DNA of 64,000 bases from positions 8,952-72,951 of the forward strand of contig JBCDGH010000001.1 in the NCBI GenBank assembly GCA_038751365.1, read 5' to 3'. The notes under the pieces were generated by a model. That model worked only from the letters and a program-made list of their open reading frames with translations. It searched no databases and had not been told where the DNA came from. Source of the DNA: JBCDGH01 sp038751365 (lineage in GTDB: Bacteria > Patescibacteriota > JACMRA01). The translations under genes were made by a program, and so were the position numbers. Below, in pieces: positions 42,814 to 51,690 of this stretch; positions within the stretch are counted from its first letter, which is position 1, and every line of letters starts with the position of its first letter.

Positions 42814-42870
42814 GATCAGATAGTAATAACTTAATTAATATCCGGTCAAGCTTTGGAAATAGGTGTTTAT

Positions 42871-43599
42871 TTAGATATTCTTCCTACCAAAAAAATTAAA
42901 GATATACACTGCATCAGTGTTGTTATTTATGTTGATGGTGTTGTTGATAGTTTCCAGTGAAGCCTGAGTGTAGATTGGCAAAGTAGATGTTGGATTAGGT
43001 ATTATCAAACCGGCTATTTCTAGGCTTTTTTCAAGATTGCTTCTAACATCACTCTCCACAACAGTACCGTTGAGAAAAAATTCAGTTTCAATTTTATTAA
43101 TTGTTATTTGCATAGTTTGCTCAGAATCAGAAATAAAACTGCCAAACATAACCGCGTTGACAGTGGGGTACTGGTTATTTACTGCTAAAGCAGGATTATT
43201 TAGGATTCCTAAGTCAAAACCAGAACCTGTATAAGTAAATGATGTATCATTAGAGATAGATAATCTGCTTTCTGGAAACTGAATATTTGAGTTCAAAAAG
43301 CTTGATTTGACACCAACATATTCGCCATTAAGAGTAGGTTGAACTAAATCAATTTCCGGTGTTGTAACCTCAACTTCAGACTGCTTATTGGTGTAGTCGA
43401 CCTCGGGTGATGATAAGGATTGCTTGAATTCTGAATAGTCCTCAGGCTGAAATTCTTGGGTAGGAAAATTATCAAAAGAAGCCTTAGCTTGAGATTGATA
43501 GTAGGAAAAAAATATTACCCCAGTTACTACTAAAGTCGACAGTATTGCTGCAAAGGCGAACCAATTCCTACGCCATATTGTTTTATTTAGTAAGTTCAT
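42871..43599 (-). CDS. Membrane-anchored exported protein, paralogue B
   Basis: 242 residues. Transmembrane anchor near 13-33, polar linker, then the domain shared with paralogue A: GEYVGVKSSFLNSNIQFP...GSGFDLGILN...VNNQYPTVNAVMFGSF. First gene of the minus-strand group that ends with the permease-SBP fusion. The shared order of motifs and equal lengths show a tandem duplication. Function unknown. Confidence 0.65.
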   Translation of the reverse strand: MNLLNKTIWRRNWFAFAAILSTLVVTGVIFFSYYQSQAKASFDNFPTQEFQPEDYSEFKQSLSSPEVDYTNKQSEVEVTTPEIDLVQPTLNGEYVGVKSSFLNSNIQFPESRLSISNDTSFTYTGSGFDLGILNNPALAVNNQYPTVNAVMFGSFISDSEQTMQITINKIETEFFLNGTVVESDVRSNLEKSLEIAGLIIPNPTSTLPIYTQASLETINNTININNNTDAVYIFNFFGRKNI

Positions 43600-43960
43600 A
43601 GCAATTTTTGTTTTTTTATTTGGTTTATCAATTTTATTTAAGTAGAAAGTTTGTGCTTTATTTTAGTAAATGTCAAAAATTTTTATAAAGCTTGCTCGAG
43701 TATGATTATGAATTAAGTAGCAAAAAAGTATTTTTTAATTACTATTCTATTTGTACTTCCAACTCTTACTACTATACTTTTAATAATTGAGTAAATAACT
43801 AAGTTGCTAGGATTAGTTGGTGCGAAAGTTTGAATAAGTTAGTATGAGAAGAGGTGTACAATTACTAAATTATAATCGGCAAGAATAGGGTGTGGGCTGT
43901 GCAACTGTTTTGACAAAGCAAGAACAAAAGCTTTAGCTACGATTATAAGTTTTGCACATT
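43600..43960. other. 361-bp intergenic region before leuS N-half
   Basis: Very AT-rich, no gene seen on either strand. It separates a minus-strand operon from plus-strand leuS. A TTGACA at 43910-43915 with TTAGCT 17 bp later (43933-43938) is the likely leuS promoter; another TATAAT-like box is at 43871-43876. Confidence 0.5.
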
Positions 43961-45829
43961 ATGAGCAACAATCAAGTTAATCCTTATAAGGATATAGAAG
44001 AAAAATGGCAGAAGTCTTGGTATGATAACAACATCTACAGAGCAATAGATGATGATACCACAAGAGAGAAAAAATATATATTGTTGGAGTTCCCTTATCC
44101 ATCTGGATCGAATCTTCATATAGGTCACTGTTTTCGGTATACCTTACCTGATGTGTACTCTAGGTTTTTGAGGATGAAGGGTTATAATGTGTTATTTCCG
44201 ATAGGTTGGGATGCTTTTGGTCTACCTACTGAAGAATATGCTCGAAAGACTGGTATAAATCCAAAATTAGTCACAGAAACAAATGTAAACAATTTCCGAG
44301 ACTCGCTTAAAAGTCTTGGATTCGGATTTGATTGGAGTAGAGAGTTTGCGACTTCAGATCCAAGTTATTATAAGTGGACTCAGTGGATATTTGGCGAGCT
44401 TTATAAGAATGGACTGGCTGAGCAAAAGCAAGTTGAGCTATGGTGGTGTCCAGATCTAAACACAGTCCTTGCAAATGAAGAGGTGATTGAGGTAGATGGT
44501 CGAAAAGTTAGTGAAAAAGGTGAGTATCTGGTGCAAAGGAAAAAAATGCTACAGTGGGTTTTAAAAATGCCAGAATATGCTGAGGAATTACTTAATGGTC
44601 TTGAGCAAACCAACTTTCCAGAATCGATTAAAGAAATGCAGCGAAATTGGATTGGTAAGAGTGAAGGTGTCGTGGTCAGATGGCATCTTGCTAAATTTCA
44701 AACTGAGATTACAAATCAGACCCAAGAAGAGATACCTAGTTTTTCCGAAAACCCTGAGCAAATTAATCACGAGTTAGAATTTGGTGAAAGAGGTTTGGCT
44801 ATTATAAAAATAAAAGAGATCGGAGAGTTTGTTATATACGATAAAGCTTTAAGGAATGACTTTAGAACTCGATTTCCTGGTGGTCATCTTGATCCAGGTG
44901 AAAACTCGCTTCAGGCGGCTATAAGAGAAGCTAGGGAGGAAACAGGACTGACAAATTTAGAATACTTAGGTTACTTAGGTAGTTCTCACGGATTTTATAA
45001 TTGGGGTGTAGATTCTTCACAAATCATCCATAAATTAGATCATTTTCATTACTTTGAGTGCTCTCTAAAAGACTGGCATGCCCGCAAAGATGGTCAAGAA
45101 AGCCATATTAATTGTTTTCTAGCCTCACCTGATTATGTAAATGAACATGCAGTATCCCAACAGGTTGAATGTTTGAGTAGAATTCCTGAAGTAAAAGCAA
45201 AATTTGAGAAAAATACGCTTAAAACTTTTACTACTAGAGTAGATACTATCTACGCTGCGACATTTTTGATACTAGCTCCTGAGCACCCAATGGCACTTGA
45301 GATAACTTCGCCTGAGCTTAGAGCCCAAGTCAGTGATTATATAAGTAAGTTCAAGAATCAAAGTGAGCTTGATAGGCAAATCAATAAAGATAAAACTGGA
45401 ATTTTTACTGGAAATTACGTGATTCACCCACTTACTGGTGATAGAATACCGGTTTGGGTTTCAGATCTAGTAATCGCAGGCTATGGTACAGGGTGTGTTA
45501 TGGCTGATGCTCATGACGAAAGAGATTATGAATTAGCCGAGAAATACGGTATCCCTTTAAGGGAGACTATTAGCCTTGGAGATGATGTAGATAGAGAATT
45601 TAAGAAAGTAATTGTTGAAGACGGGGTATTGTTTAATTCTGCTGAGTTTTCTGGTCTTAATTCTGTTGAAGCGAGGATAGAAATTACAAAAAAACTACTC
45701 AAAAACGGGTTCGGTAATACTCAAACTAATTACAAGTTTAGAGATTGGGTCTTTTCAAGGCAGCGCTACTGGGGTGAGCCTTTCCCATTTGTATATTCTA
45801 AAGTAGGAAGCAACACTGACTACAATTAA
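43961..45829 (+). CDS. leuS: Leucyl-tRNA synthetase, N-terminal half with Nudix insertion
   Basis: 622 residues from ATG 43961. Class I core with NLHIGHCFRYTLPD near 50, MRNWIGKSEGVVVRW-type entry to the editing domain near 228, then about 175 foreign residues, then editing continues with TFTTRVDTIYAATFLILAPEHP, GIFTGNYVIHP, VWVSDLVIAGYGTGCVMA and AHDERDYELA (editing Asp kept). It returns to the core at FRDWVFSRQRYWGEPFPFVY and stops 10 residues later. The KMSKS half is a separate gene at 47414. Aquifex LeuRS is also split, but further along. Zinc-1 residues are absent. Confidence 0.9.
   Translation: MSNNQVNPYKDIEEKWQKSWYDNNIYRAIDDDTTREKKYILLEFPYPSGSNLHIGHCFRYTLPDVYSRFLRMKGYNVLFPIGWDAFGLPTEEYARKTGINPKLVTETNVNNFRDSLKSLGFGFDWSREFATSDPSYYKWTQWIFGELYKNGLAEQKQVELWWCPDLNTVLANEEVIEVDGRKVSEKGEYLVQRKKMLQWVLKMPEYAEELLNGLEQTNFPESIKEMQRNWIGKSEGVVVRWHLAKFQTEITNQTQEEIPSFSENPEQINHELEFGERGLAIIKIKEIGEFVIYDKALRNDFRTRFPGGHLDPGENSLQAAIREAREETGLTNLEYLGYLGSSHGFYNWGVDSSQIIHKLDHFHYFECSLKDWHARKDGQESHINCFLASPDYVNEHAVSQQVECLSRIPEVKAKFEKNTLKTFTTRVDTIYAATFLILAPEHPMALEITSPELRAQVSDYISKFKNQSELDRQINKDKTGIFTGNYVIHPLTGDRIPVWVSDLVIAGYGTGCVMADAHDERDYELAEKYGIPLRETISLGDDVDREFKKVIVEDGVLFNSAEFSGLNSVEARIEITKKLLKNGFGNTQTNYKFRDWVFSRQRYWGEPFPFVYSKVGSNTDYN
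44690..45215 (+). other. Nudix domain inserted in the LeuRS editing domain
   Basis: Within the leuS N-half, the insertion lies between the strand after WIGKSEG and the TTRPDT-equivalent loop. It contains a full Nudix box near 44879-44950: GGHLDPGENSLQAAIREARE followed by ETGL, matching GX5EX7REUXEEXGU without exception. Upstream strands (GLAIIKIKEIGEFVIYDK) and downstream ones fit a complete Nudix fold. The frame is unbroken. Confidence 0.88.
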
Positions 45830-45882
45830 TATTATAGGAAACAAGAGTTTACTTTCAGATAAAGAAAGTGTATGATAATTAG

Positions 45883-46152
45883 TTATTTTTTGGCTTTTAA
45901 TTTATGGTTTGAGGGTTTAATTTCTTGTTTAGATTCTTTATTCTCTTTAGTCCAATTAGTAAGCTCAAGGAATAATTCTTGAAGTCTTTTATATTCTTGA
46001 GGGCTAGATTTTGGATCGATACTCCTAATCTCACTTTTGAGATCACTTAAAATAATAGCTTTAAATCCTTGGTCTGAGTGAGCAAAGGAATTATTACCAC
46101 CTAAAGCATCGGTGATATATTTGATTAACGATGTGATTTCAGATCCAGGCAT
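45883..46152 (-). CDS. Small soluble protein between the leuS halves, unknown
   Basis: 89 residues, helical, charged, with a Lys-rich C-terminus (NHKLKAKK). The first half (SEITSLIKYITDALGG) is amphipathic. No family recognised. It is convergent with leuS N-half and divergent from the FMN reductase gene, so it is not part of a leuS operon. Confidence 0.5.
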   Translation of the reverse strand: MPGSEITSLIKYITDALGGNNSFAHSDQGFKAIILSDLKSEIRSIDPKSSPQEYKRLQELFLELTNWTKENKESKQEIKPSNHKLKAKK

Positions 46153-46283
46153 ATTTTTGTTTTGGTGTTTTTTATCTGCTTGGATAAATAGTATATTATA
46201 CTATGTAACTTTTAGCAACAAACTTTTGTTGATTATTCAGATGGGCTTAAAAATAATCACAACACGTGTTTTATCGTTTTTTC

Positions 46284-46313
46284 TGGACATTATGCAATCT
46301 ATTCAAGTATAGA
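46284..46313 (+). promoter_or_regulatory. FMN reductase promoter, leaderless geometry
   Basis: TGGACA 46284-46289, 18-bp spacer, TATAGA 46308-46313, then six T and the ATG at 46320. The spacing supports that start over an in-frame ATG at 46266. Confidence 0.5.
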
Positions 46314-46319
46314 TTTTTT

Positions 46320-46943
46320 ATGAAAATTTCAATTATTTGTTCAAGCCATAGAATCGCTTCTCAATCTAGTAAAGTAAGTTCGTTTCTAGAAAATATTTTA
46401 AAAAATAACAGTGTAGAAACTTACCTACTCGAACTCGCCAAAACTCCTTTAGCCTTTGCATACGCTGACGGTTATGCGGATAGCAACTACTCAAAAAAAA
46501 CAGAGGAACTCTTAAACCAAATTTTACCTCAGTTGGATAGTTCTCAAGGATTCGTATTTGTTGTTCCTGAGTGGTCAGGTATGGCTACGCCCATGTTAAA
46601 GAACCTAATCTTACATTTAAATCACGAATTAGCCCACAAGCCAATACTACTAGTTTCGATATCAGCTAGTCGTGGAGGAGCTTTTCCTATTGCAGAATTA
46701 CGCCTCTCAGGCTACAAGAATGCGCTATATAATATAATCCCAGAGCATTTGATTATTAGAAATGTTAATGATGTTCTTAATAGTAGCGAAATCAATGAGC
46801 AAAAATACGGTCGTGCAGATACTTTTATCAAAAAAAGAATTAACTTTGCTTTAGATTTGCTTTTAAAGTATTCAAGGGCTCTAGAAATAGTTAGAGAGGA
46901 TGGTCTACCTTTATTTGAGTTAAGTGAAAATGGAATGTCTTAA
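46320..46943 (+). CDS. NADPH-dependent FMN reductase family protein
   Basis: 207 residues, flavodoxin-like fold. It starts MKISIICSSHRIASQSSKVS, where the phosphate-binding loop SxxRxxSxSxxV is seen, then FVFVVPEWSGMATPMLKNLI, the FMN-stacking segment, and SISASRGGAFP. The family reduces FMN, quinones or azo dyes with NAD(P)H. It is located between the two leuS halves with its own promoter. Confidence 0.82.
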   Translation: MKISIICSSHRIASQSSKVSSFLENILKNNSVETYLLELAKTPLAFAYADGYADSNYSKKTEELLNQILPQLDSSQGFVFVVPEWSGMATPMLKNLILHLNHELAHKPILLVSISASRGGAFPIAELRLSGYKNALYNIIPEHLIIRNVNDVLNSSEINEQKYGRADTFIKKRINFALDLLLKYSRALEIVREDGLPLFELSENGMS

Positions 46944-47066
46944 GATTTGTAAACAAGTTACTTACTTTTAAAGATTATTTGTGTTGATGGTTGGAAGTGT
47001 AGATGGTATATTTGATTATATATCAAAGATAATCTAAAATTATTAGAATCAGGTTAAAAATAATCG

Positions 47067-47303
47067 ATGGAAAATAAAAATAAAAAGCTAGTTCTGAGAA
47101 AAGAAAAGCCCTTGAGAAGGTCTAAGTTTCATGATGTAATCATTAGTTACTTAGCTAAAGAAATGGCTAATCTTAATATTCATTCTAAAGGAGGTGCTAC
47201 AGCTAACAAAACCTCAGTCGAAGATATAAAGCTAATTAGTGATTTTAAACCCAGTCTAGATTTGCTTGATACATTAAAGCGATTAAAAGATACTTCCAGT
47301 TAG
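47067..47303 (+). CDS. Small basic protein between the leuS halves, unknown
   Basis: 78 residues, Lys/Arg-rich at the N-terminus (NKKLVLRKEKPLRRSKFHDV), then a helical part and a second helix (LDLLDTLKRLKD). No family recognised. It is the last gene before leuS C-half, on the same strand, 110 bp apart. Basic small proteins can bind RNA, but nothing here proves it. Confidence 0.5.
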   Translation: MENKNKKLVLRKEKPLRRSKFHDVIISYLAKEMANLNIHSKGGATANKTSVEDIKLISDFKPSLDLLDTLKRLKDTSS

Positions 47304-47358
47304 CTTAATAAGTAGAATTTTTGATATTTAAATACAAAATACAGTTCAGATTTAGGGT

Positions 47359-47387
47359 TTGACTTTATTGGAAAGTATTACTAGGTT
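47359..47387 (+). promoter_or_regulatory. Promoter of leuS C-half
   Basis: TTGACT 47359-47364, 17-bp spacer, TAGGTT 47382-47387; the GTG start at 47414 gives a leader near 20 bases. Shows independent transcription of the second half. Confidence 0.5.
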
Positions 47388-47413
47388 TGGATAATAGTTA
47401 AATCAAATTAATT

Positions 47414-48580
47414 GTGTCTAAATCTAAAATTGAAGCTAAGAAAACAACTAAAATTAATGAAGAGTCTTATCTAATTAAATTATTAGAGAGAGATGAACTC
47501 CCTTTAGAACTCCCTGATATCGAAAATTTTGAACCTTCAGCAGATGGTAAATCTCCCTTAGCAAAGACTGATTGGGTAGTTATTAAAGATGAAGAGGGTA
47601 GAAAAATTGGTATGCACGAGGCAGATACTATGCCAACTTGGGCAGGCTCTAGCTGGTATCACTTGAGATTTACAGATCCTAAGAATTCTTCTGAGTTCGC
47701 TTCTAAACAAAAGCTACAATACTGGCTCCCAGTGGATCATTACTTTGGTGGTAGTGAGCATACTACAGTTCATTTACTATATTCACGGTTTTGGCATAAG
47801 GTTTTGTATGAGCTTGGTTATGTAACGACTCCAGAACCTTTTCAGAAACGTACAAACGGCGGTGTTCTACTGGCTAGTGACGGAACTAAAATGAGTAAGT
47901 CTAAGGGTAATGTAATTAATCCAAAAGATAAATTAGATATCGTTGGTGCGGATGCTTTGAGACTCTATATTAGTTTCATTGGTCCATATGAGGCTACTGT
48001 TTCTTGGCAAGATGGTGGTTTGATCGCCTGTAAAAAGCTTGTCGATAGCCTATTTAGATTGTATGGAAAAGTTGATAAGTCGAATGCTAGTGATAGTGAC
48101 AAGAAAACTCTAGTTATTTACAATAAGATGTTGAAAAAAGTTACTGAATTGTATGAGAATCAGAAAATCAACGTGGTAGTAGCTGAAATCATGACCTTTG
48201 TGAATCATCTTAAGTCGATTGATGTTATTTCAGGTAGTGTTTGGTTAGGATTACTTCAAGTATTAGCACCATTAGCTCCTCATATAACAGAAGAACTGTG
48301 GTATAGATTCCATGAAGAGTATGATCATGAAGACTACACCAAATCTATACATTTGAGCTCTTGGCCTGAATATAATGCTAACTTAGTCAAAGATGAAGTG
48401 GTAACAATTGCTGTTCAGATAAATAGTAAGGTTAGAACAACTTTTGAGGCTCAAGCTGATACAGACGACGATGCTCTATTCAATCAAGCTAAAGAGGTAG
48501 CTCAAAAATGGCTTGAGGGAAAAAATATCAAATTCTTTAAAGTCGTTAAGAACAAGTTAATTAGTATTGTTGCTGATTGA
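47414..48580 (+). CDS. leuS: Leucyl-tRNA synthetase, C-terminal half
   Basis: 388 residues from a GTG. A short Lys/Ser-rich start (SKSKIEAKKTTK) precedes LPLELPDIENFEPSADGKSPLA, the start of the second half of the catalytic core. Then DTMPTWAGSSWYHLRF, HTTVHLLYSRFWHKVLY, the KMSKS loop GTKMSKSKGN, the anticodon-binding bundle (LAPLAPHITEELWYRF) and the C-terminal domain (IAVQINSKVRTTF to KNKLISIVAD). It must pair with the N-half at 43961 to form an enzyme. Nothing from the core is missing apart from the zinc-1 segment at the split. Confidence 0.9.
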   Translation: MSKSKIEAKKTTKINEESYLIKLLERDELPLELPDIENFEPSADGKSPLAKTDWVVIKDEEGRKIGMHEADTMPTWAGSSWYHLRFTDPKNSSEFASKQKLQYWLPVDHYFGGSEHTTVHLLYSRFWHKVLYELGYVTTPEPFQKRTNGGVLLASDGTKMSKSKGNVINPKDKLDIVGADALRLYISFIGPYEATVSWQDGGLIACKKLVDSLFRLYGKVDKSNASDSDKKTLVIYNKMLKKVTELYENQKINVVVAEIMTFVNHLKSIDVISGSVWLGLLQVLAPLAPHITEELWYRFHEEYDHEDYTKSIHLSSWPEYNANLVKDEVVTIAVQINSKVRTTFEAQADTDDDALFNQAKEVAQKWLEGKNIKFFKVVKNKLISIVAD

Positions 48581-48612
48581 GATTAATTTTAGATGCTATT
48601 TCTCTCTTTGAT

Positions 48613-48879
48613 CTAGATTGTATCTTGCGCATCTCCTTGTTGAGCGTTTTGATTTGGGGGTGTGCTGTCGCCGGGAGTAATTTTCAAATCTTCTAGTTTT
48701 GGAGCTTCTACACTGTTTAGTTCTACTTCTGGCTCCTTGGTGTTGTTCTGATCTCTATCATCCATAGCCGCAGCTAAAGCAATGATAACCAAAATTACGA
48801 AAATCAGAATTATCCCAGATACAATGAATACATTTTCTTTTCTGGTAGTCTTTTGATCTTTGGTTTGTTTTTTAGGCAT
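48613..48879 (-). CDS. Small membrane-anchored protein, unknown
   Basis: 88 residues. Basic N-terminus (MPKKQTKDQKTTRK), one transmembrane segment (about 17-39), then a D/E/N/P/Q-rich outside tail. No family recognised. Convergent with leuS C-half. Confidence 0.5.
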   Translation of the reverse strand: MPKKQTKDQKTTRKENVFIVSGIILIFVILVIIALAAAMDDRDQNNTKEPEVELNSVEAPKLEDLKITPGDSTPPNQNAQQGDAQDTI

Positions 48880-49131
48880 ACTCGTTGTAATAATTACAAT
48901 GCAGTGTCATTATATTACACCTTTTAAATTTTGAAAAGTTTTAAAGGGCTAACTTTCACACTAGCTAATTATCTTTTTGTAACTTAAATATATTTTAAGC
49001 TCAGTTTATAGAGATAGTTTTCTTCTTTTTTCAAAGTGCGGAATTTTAAAAACTGGTATAGTTTTACAGTAATGTAATCTTACGCATAATTGTAGTTAGA
49101 ATAAATTAGAAAATGGTAAGTAAATCAAATT

Positions 49132-50112
49132 ATGTCGTTAATTGACAACTCCTATTTAGAAAAGAAAATCAAAATTTGGTACAAGGAAAAATTTCAAAAA
49201 AAGATTGACTCAATCAGTCTTTTATCTGGAGGTCAGTCTAATCTTTGCTATTTAATCAACAATAACTATGTACTGAAAGTTTACAAGCCTAAGTATTCCT
49301 ATGCAAAAAAAGACCAGGAAAAGTATTTTGATACTGCTAGAGAGTTTCAGCCTAAACTTAATAAAAGTGGATTTACTCCTAAAATAACCCAAGTATATGT
49401 AGATGATGACATATTAGAAGCAAACGTAATATTAATGGAGTATATTGCAGGTAAAGATTTGTCTATAACTTTATCAAAATGTAGTGAAGATTTTAAATTT
49501 AATACTGGGCAAGAAATTGGCTCAATACTGAAAGCTATTTATCAGAGTGAGACTATATCAAATCAAAGCTATAATACTCAAGAGCTTTTAGATACTACTA
49601 AAAGACATTTAGCAATAGCTATAGAGAGAGGTGTAATACCGCAAAATATTCTGATCAAATCGCAAGAATACATAGACAACTATATTCCAAGAAATATTTC
49701 GGAGGATTTTGTACTAGTGCATGGAGACGCTCATTTGGAGAATTTTATAAAACAGCAAAGTAAATTGTTTGTGATTGATTTTGATTTATGTAGCATGGCA
49801 TTAGCTTTTTTTGAAACTAGAATGTTACTGCATCTAGCCTTTATGCCAGCTAATTTAGTATCCGAGGAATTAGAAATTTATTACCCTGAAGGTTCGATGC
49901 TTATTTTAGTTAGTGGGGTTATTGAGTCTTATCCTGAGATACTACCACATAAGTACTTTAGTGAAATAAAACTGATAGCTCTTACTGAAATCTTAGGTAA
50001 ATTTGACTTGGATGAATCGGTAGTTGACCGGATTATTCCAATAAGAAGAGCTAGCTTTATGTTTGATCAAATTTTTAACCAAAGTGCTCTGGAAAATCTA
50101 TTAAATCATTAA
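49132..50112 (+). CDS. Aminoglycoside phosphotransferase/choline kinase-like protein
   Basis: 326 residues, protein-kinase-like fold. The Gly-rich start is LLSGGQSNLCYLI, the ATP-side Lys is in YVLKVYKP, the catalytic loop is LVHGDAHLENFI, and the metal Asp follows in FVIDFDLCS. Hinge MEYIAGKDLS. The fold phosphorylates small molecules (aminoglycosides, choline, homoserine, sugars). Substrate cannot be told from sequence; resistance should not be assumed. Stands alone before the AbiE module. Confidence 0.75.
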   Translation: MSLIDNSYLEKKIKIWYKEKFQKKIDSISLLSGGQSNLCYLINNNYVLKVYKPKYSYAKKDQEKYFDTAREFQPKLNKSGFTPKITQVYVDDDILEANVILMEYIAGKDLSITLSKCSEDFKFNTGQEIGSILKAIYQSETISNQSYNTQELLDTTKRHLAIAIERGVIPQNILIKSQEYIDNYIPRNISEDFVLVHGDAHLENFIKQQSKLFVIDFDLCSMALAFFETRMLLHLAFMPANLVSEELEIYYPEGSMLILVSGVIESYPEILPHKYFSEIKLIALTEILGKFDLDESVVDRIIPIRRASFMFDQIFNQSALENLLNH

Positions 50113-50131
50113 TATACCCTAAGATTTTAGT

Positions 50132-50200
50132 TTATCTAGCCGCAAATAGTGTTTGAATATGTGATGAAGATATGATTTAAACAAACAAATTCTGAGTATT
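50132..50200. repeat. Direct repeat, left copy, flanking AbiE
   Basis: Begins TTATCTAGC and shares CAAA-AGT-TTT-ATG, GATTTAAACA and AGTAT in order with 51691-51754. Copies are imperfect but colinear. Confidence 0.6.
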
Positions 50201-50231
50201 ATGTTGCAGATGAGGACAAAGGTTGACAAGT

Positions 50232-50261
50232 TTGACAATATACTTCATAATTGCGTAGTAT
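50232..50261 (+). promoter_or_regulatory. AbiE operon promoter
   Basis: TTGACA 50232-50237 (a second at 50223-50228), 18-bp spacer, TAGTAT 50256-50261; ATG at 50283. Confidence 0.6.
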
Positions 50262-50282
50262 TCTTACGCTTTTTGATGTACT

Positions 50283-50855
50283 ATGCAAAGAGATAAACTA
50301 GAACTTCTTTTAGAAAAAACTCAAACCGTCTTTGACATTAAGGAGTTGGCAGCGGCTTGGGATTATTTAGATTACAAAAAAGTAAAAGAACTTGCAAGAT
50401 ACTATAGTGGCAAACAAAAACTACTCAGAGTAGCTCACGGTTTGTACTCCACCACCGACAAGCCAAAAATTCTAGAAGTAGCTCAAAAACTACAAACTCC
50501 TTCATATATTACTTACCACACAGCCTTAAGTATCCACGGTATCAATTTTCAGTTTTATTCCAATATTCATTGTTTTTCCAAACGAAAAAAGGAGGTGGTG
50601 GTCTTGGGGCAAAAAATCATCTATCATCAAACAAAACTAGAAACTTTATTTAATCCACTTGGTATTGAAAAAAAAGAGGGTTACTATCTAGCCTCTCTCG
50701 AGCGATCAATATGTGATAGTCTGTATCTTTCCCCAGGTCTTGCCTTCGATAACCTAAAAAACATCAATTCTGAAAAGATTCTGGAAATAAGCCAGATTTA
50801 CGGGAATAAAAGGGTGGAAAGGGAAATTTTGAAGATCGTCAAATATTTAGACTAA
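50283..50855 (+). CDS. abiEi: AbiEi-type antitoxin (type IV toxin-antitoxin)
   Basis: 190 residues. N-terminal winged helix (VFDIKELAAAWDYLDYKKVKELARYY, then LLRVAHGLYST), followed by the AbiEi C-terminal domain (PSYITYHTALSIHGI, SLERSICDSLYL). AbiEi represses its own promoter and counteracts AbiEii. Gap to the toxin gene is 35 bp; the pair has its own promoter and lies between direct repeats. Confidence 0.85.
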   Translation: MQRDKLELLLEKTQTVFDIKELAAAWDYLDYKKVKELARYYSGKQKLLRVAHGLYSTTDKPKILEVAQKLQTPSYITYHTALSIHGINFQFYSNIHCFSKRKKEVVVLGQKIIYHQTKLETLFNPLGIEKKEGYYLASLERSICDSLYLSPGLAFDNLKNINSEKILEISQIYGNKRVEREILKIVKYLD

Positions 50856-50890
50856 CACAAATTATTATTAATGAACAATTTCATTATTCT

Positions 50891-51574
50891 ATGCTCAACC
50901 AAAAAACTCATGAAACCCATTTACGTAGGCTTTTATCCAGTATTTACTTAAGCAGAGATTTGCAAAATATTTTAGCATTTAAAGGTGGAACTAGCCTATA
51001 CATGTTTTATAATCTTGATAGATTTTCTACTGATTTAGATTTTAATTGTTTGACTGAAAATTTAGGTGTGGAGACCTTAAATAAAATTTTTCAGGATTAT
51101 CACATTCAAGACTATTACAACAAAAGAAATACTTGGTTTTGGCTACTTTCTTACCAAAAAGCTCAGATGAAAATTAAGGTGGAAGTCAGTAAAAGAGACT
51201 ATCCAGATACCTACGAAACAAAAGATCTGCTTGGTATTCCAATTAAAGTCATGACGAAAGAGTGTATGTTTGCCCACAAGCTTTGCGCCATTACAGATAG
51301 ATCAAAACTACAAAACAGAGACTTATATGATACCTTGTTTATGCTCAAAAATAACTTTGAAATAAAGCAGGAAATTATTAAACTTAGAACTGGTAATACC
51401 TTAAAAGAATATTTAGAGCACCTAATTGAATTCATTCCCAAAAACATTAAAACTAATCATATTTTAGACGGACTTGGAGAAGTGCTTACCGAAAACCAAA
51501 AAGATTGGGCAAAGTCTCAGCTTCTGCCGCTTTTACTTATGGAAATTCAAAATAGGTTGAGAGAAATCTCATAA
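50891..51574 (+). CDS. abiEii: AbiEii nucleotidyltransferase toxin
   Basis: 227 residues, somewhat shorter than many AbiEii proteins. Nucleotidyltransferase core: FKGGTSLYMFYNLDRFSTDLDF holds GGTSL and the two catalytic Asp, followed by the third acidic site (KIKVEVSKRDYP) and the helical AHKLCAITDRSKLQNRDLYD. Members of the family transfer nucleotides to target RNAs, such as tRNA acceptor ends, and act in abortive phage infection. The motifs are intact, so it looks active. Confidence 0.88.
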   Translation: MLNQKTHETHLRRLLSSIYLSRDLQNILAFKGGTSLYMFYNLDRFSTDLDFNCLTENLGVETLNKIFQDYHIQDYYNKRNTWFWLLSYQKAQMKIKVEVSKRDYPDTYETKDLLGIPIKVMTKECMFAHKLCAITDRSKLQNRDLYDTLFMLKNNFEIKQEIIKLRTGNTLKEYLEHLIEFIPKNIKTNHILDGLGEVLTENQKDWAKSQLLPLLLMEIQNRLREIS

Positions 51575-51690
51575 ACCTTAAGTACAAATTTAGGCGAGTT
51601 AACATGAGTGTGGGTATAACAACAAAACTCGGGATAAAGTTACTCTAAATCCAAAACTAGATCCTCAGCCTTATATGTTAAAATTGTAGC

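Noticed and set aside
49132..50112. Calling the kinase-like protein an antibiotic resistance gene
   Set aside because: The fold has many substrates; nothing in the sequence or context points to aminoglycosides.
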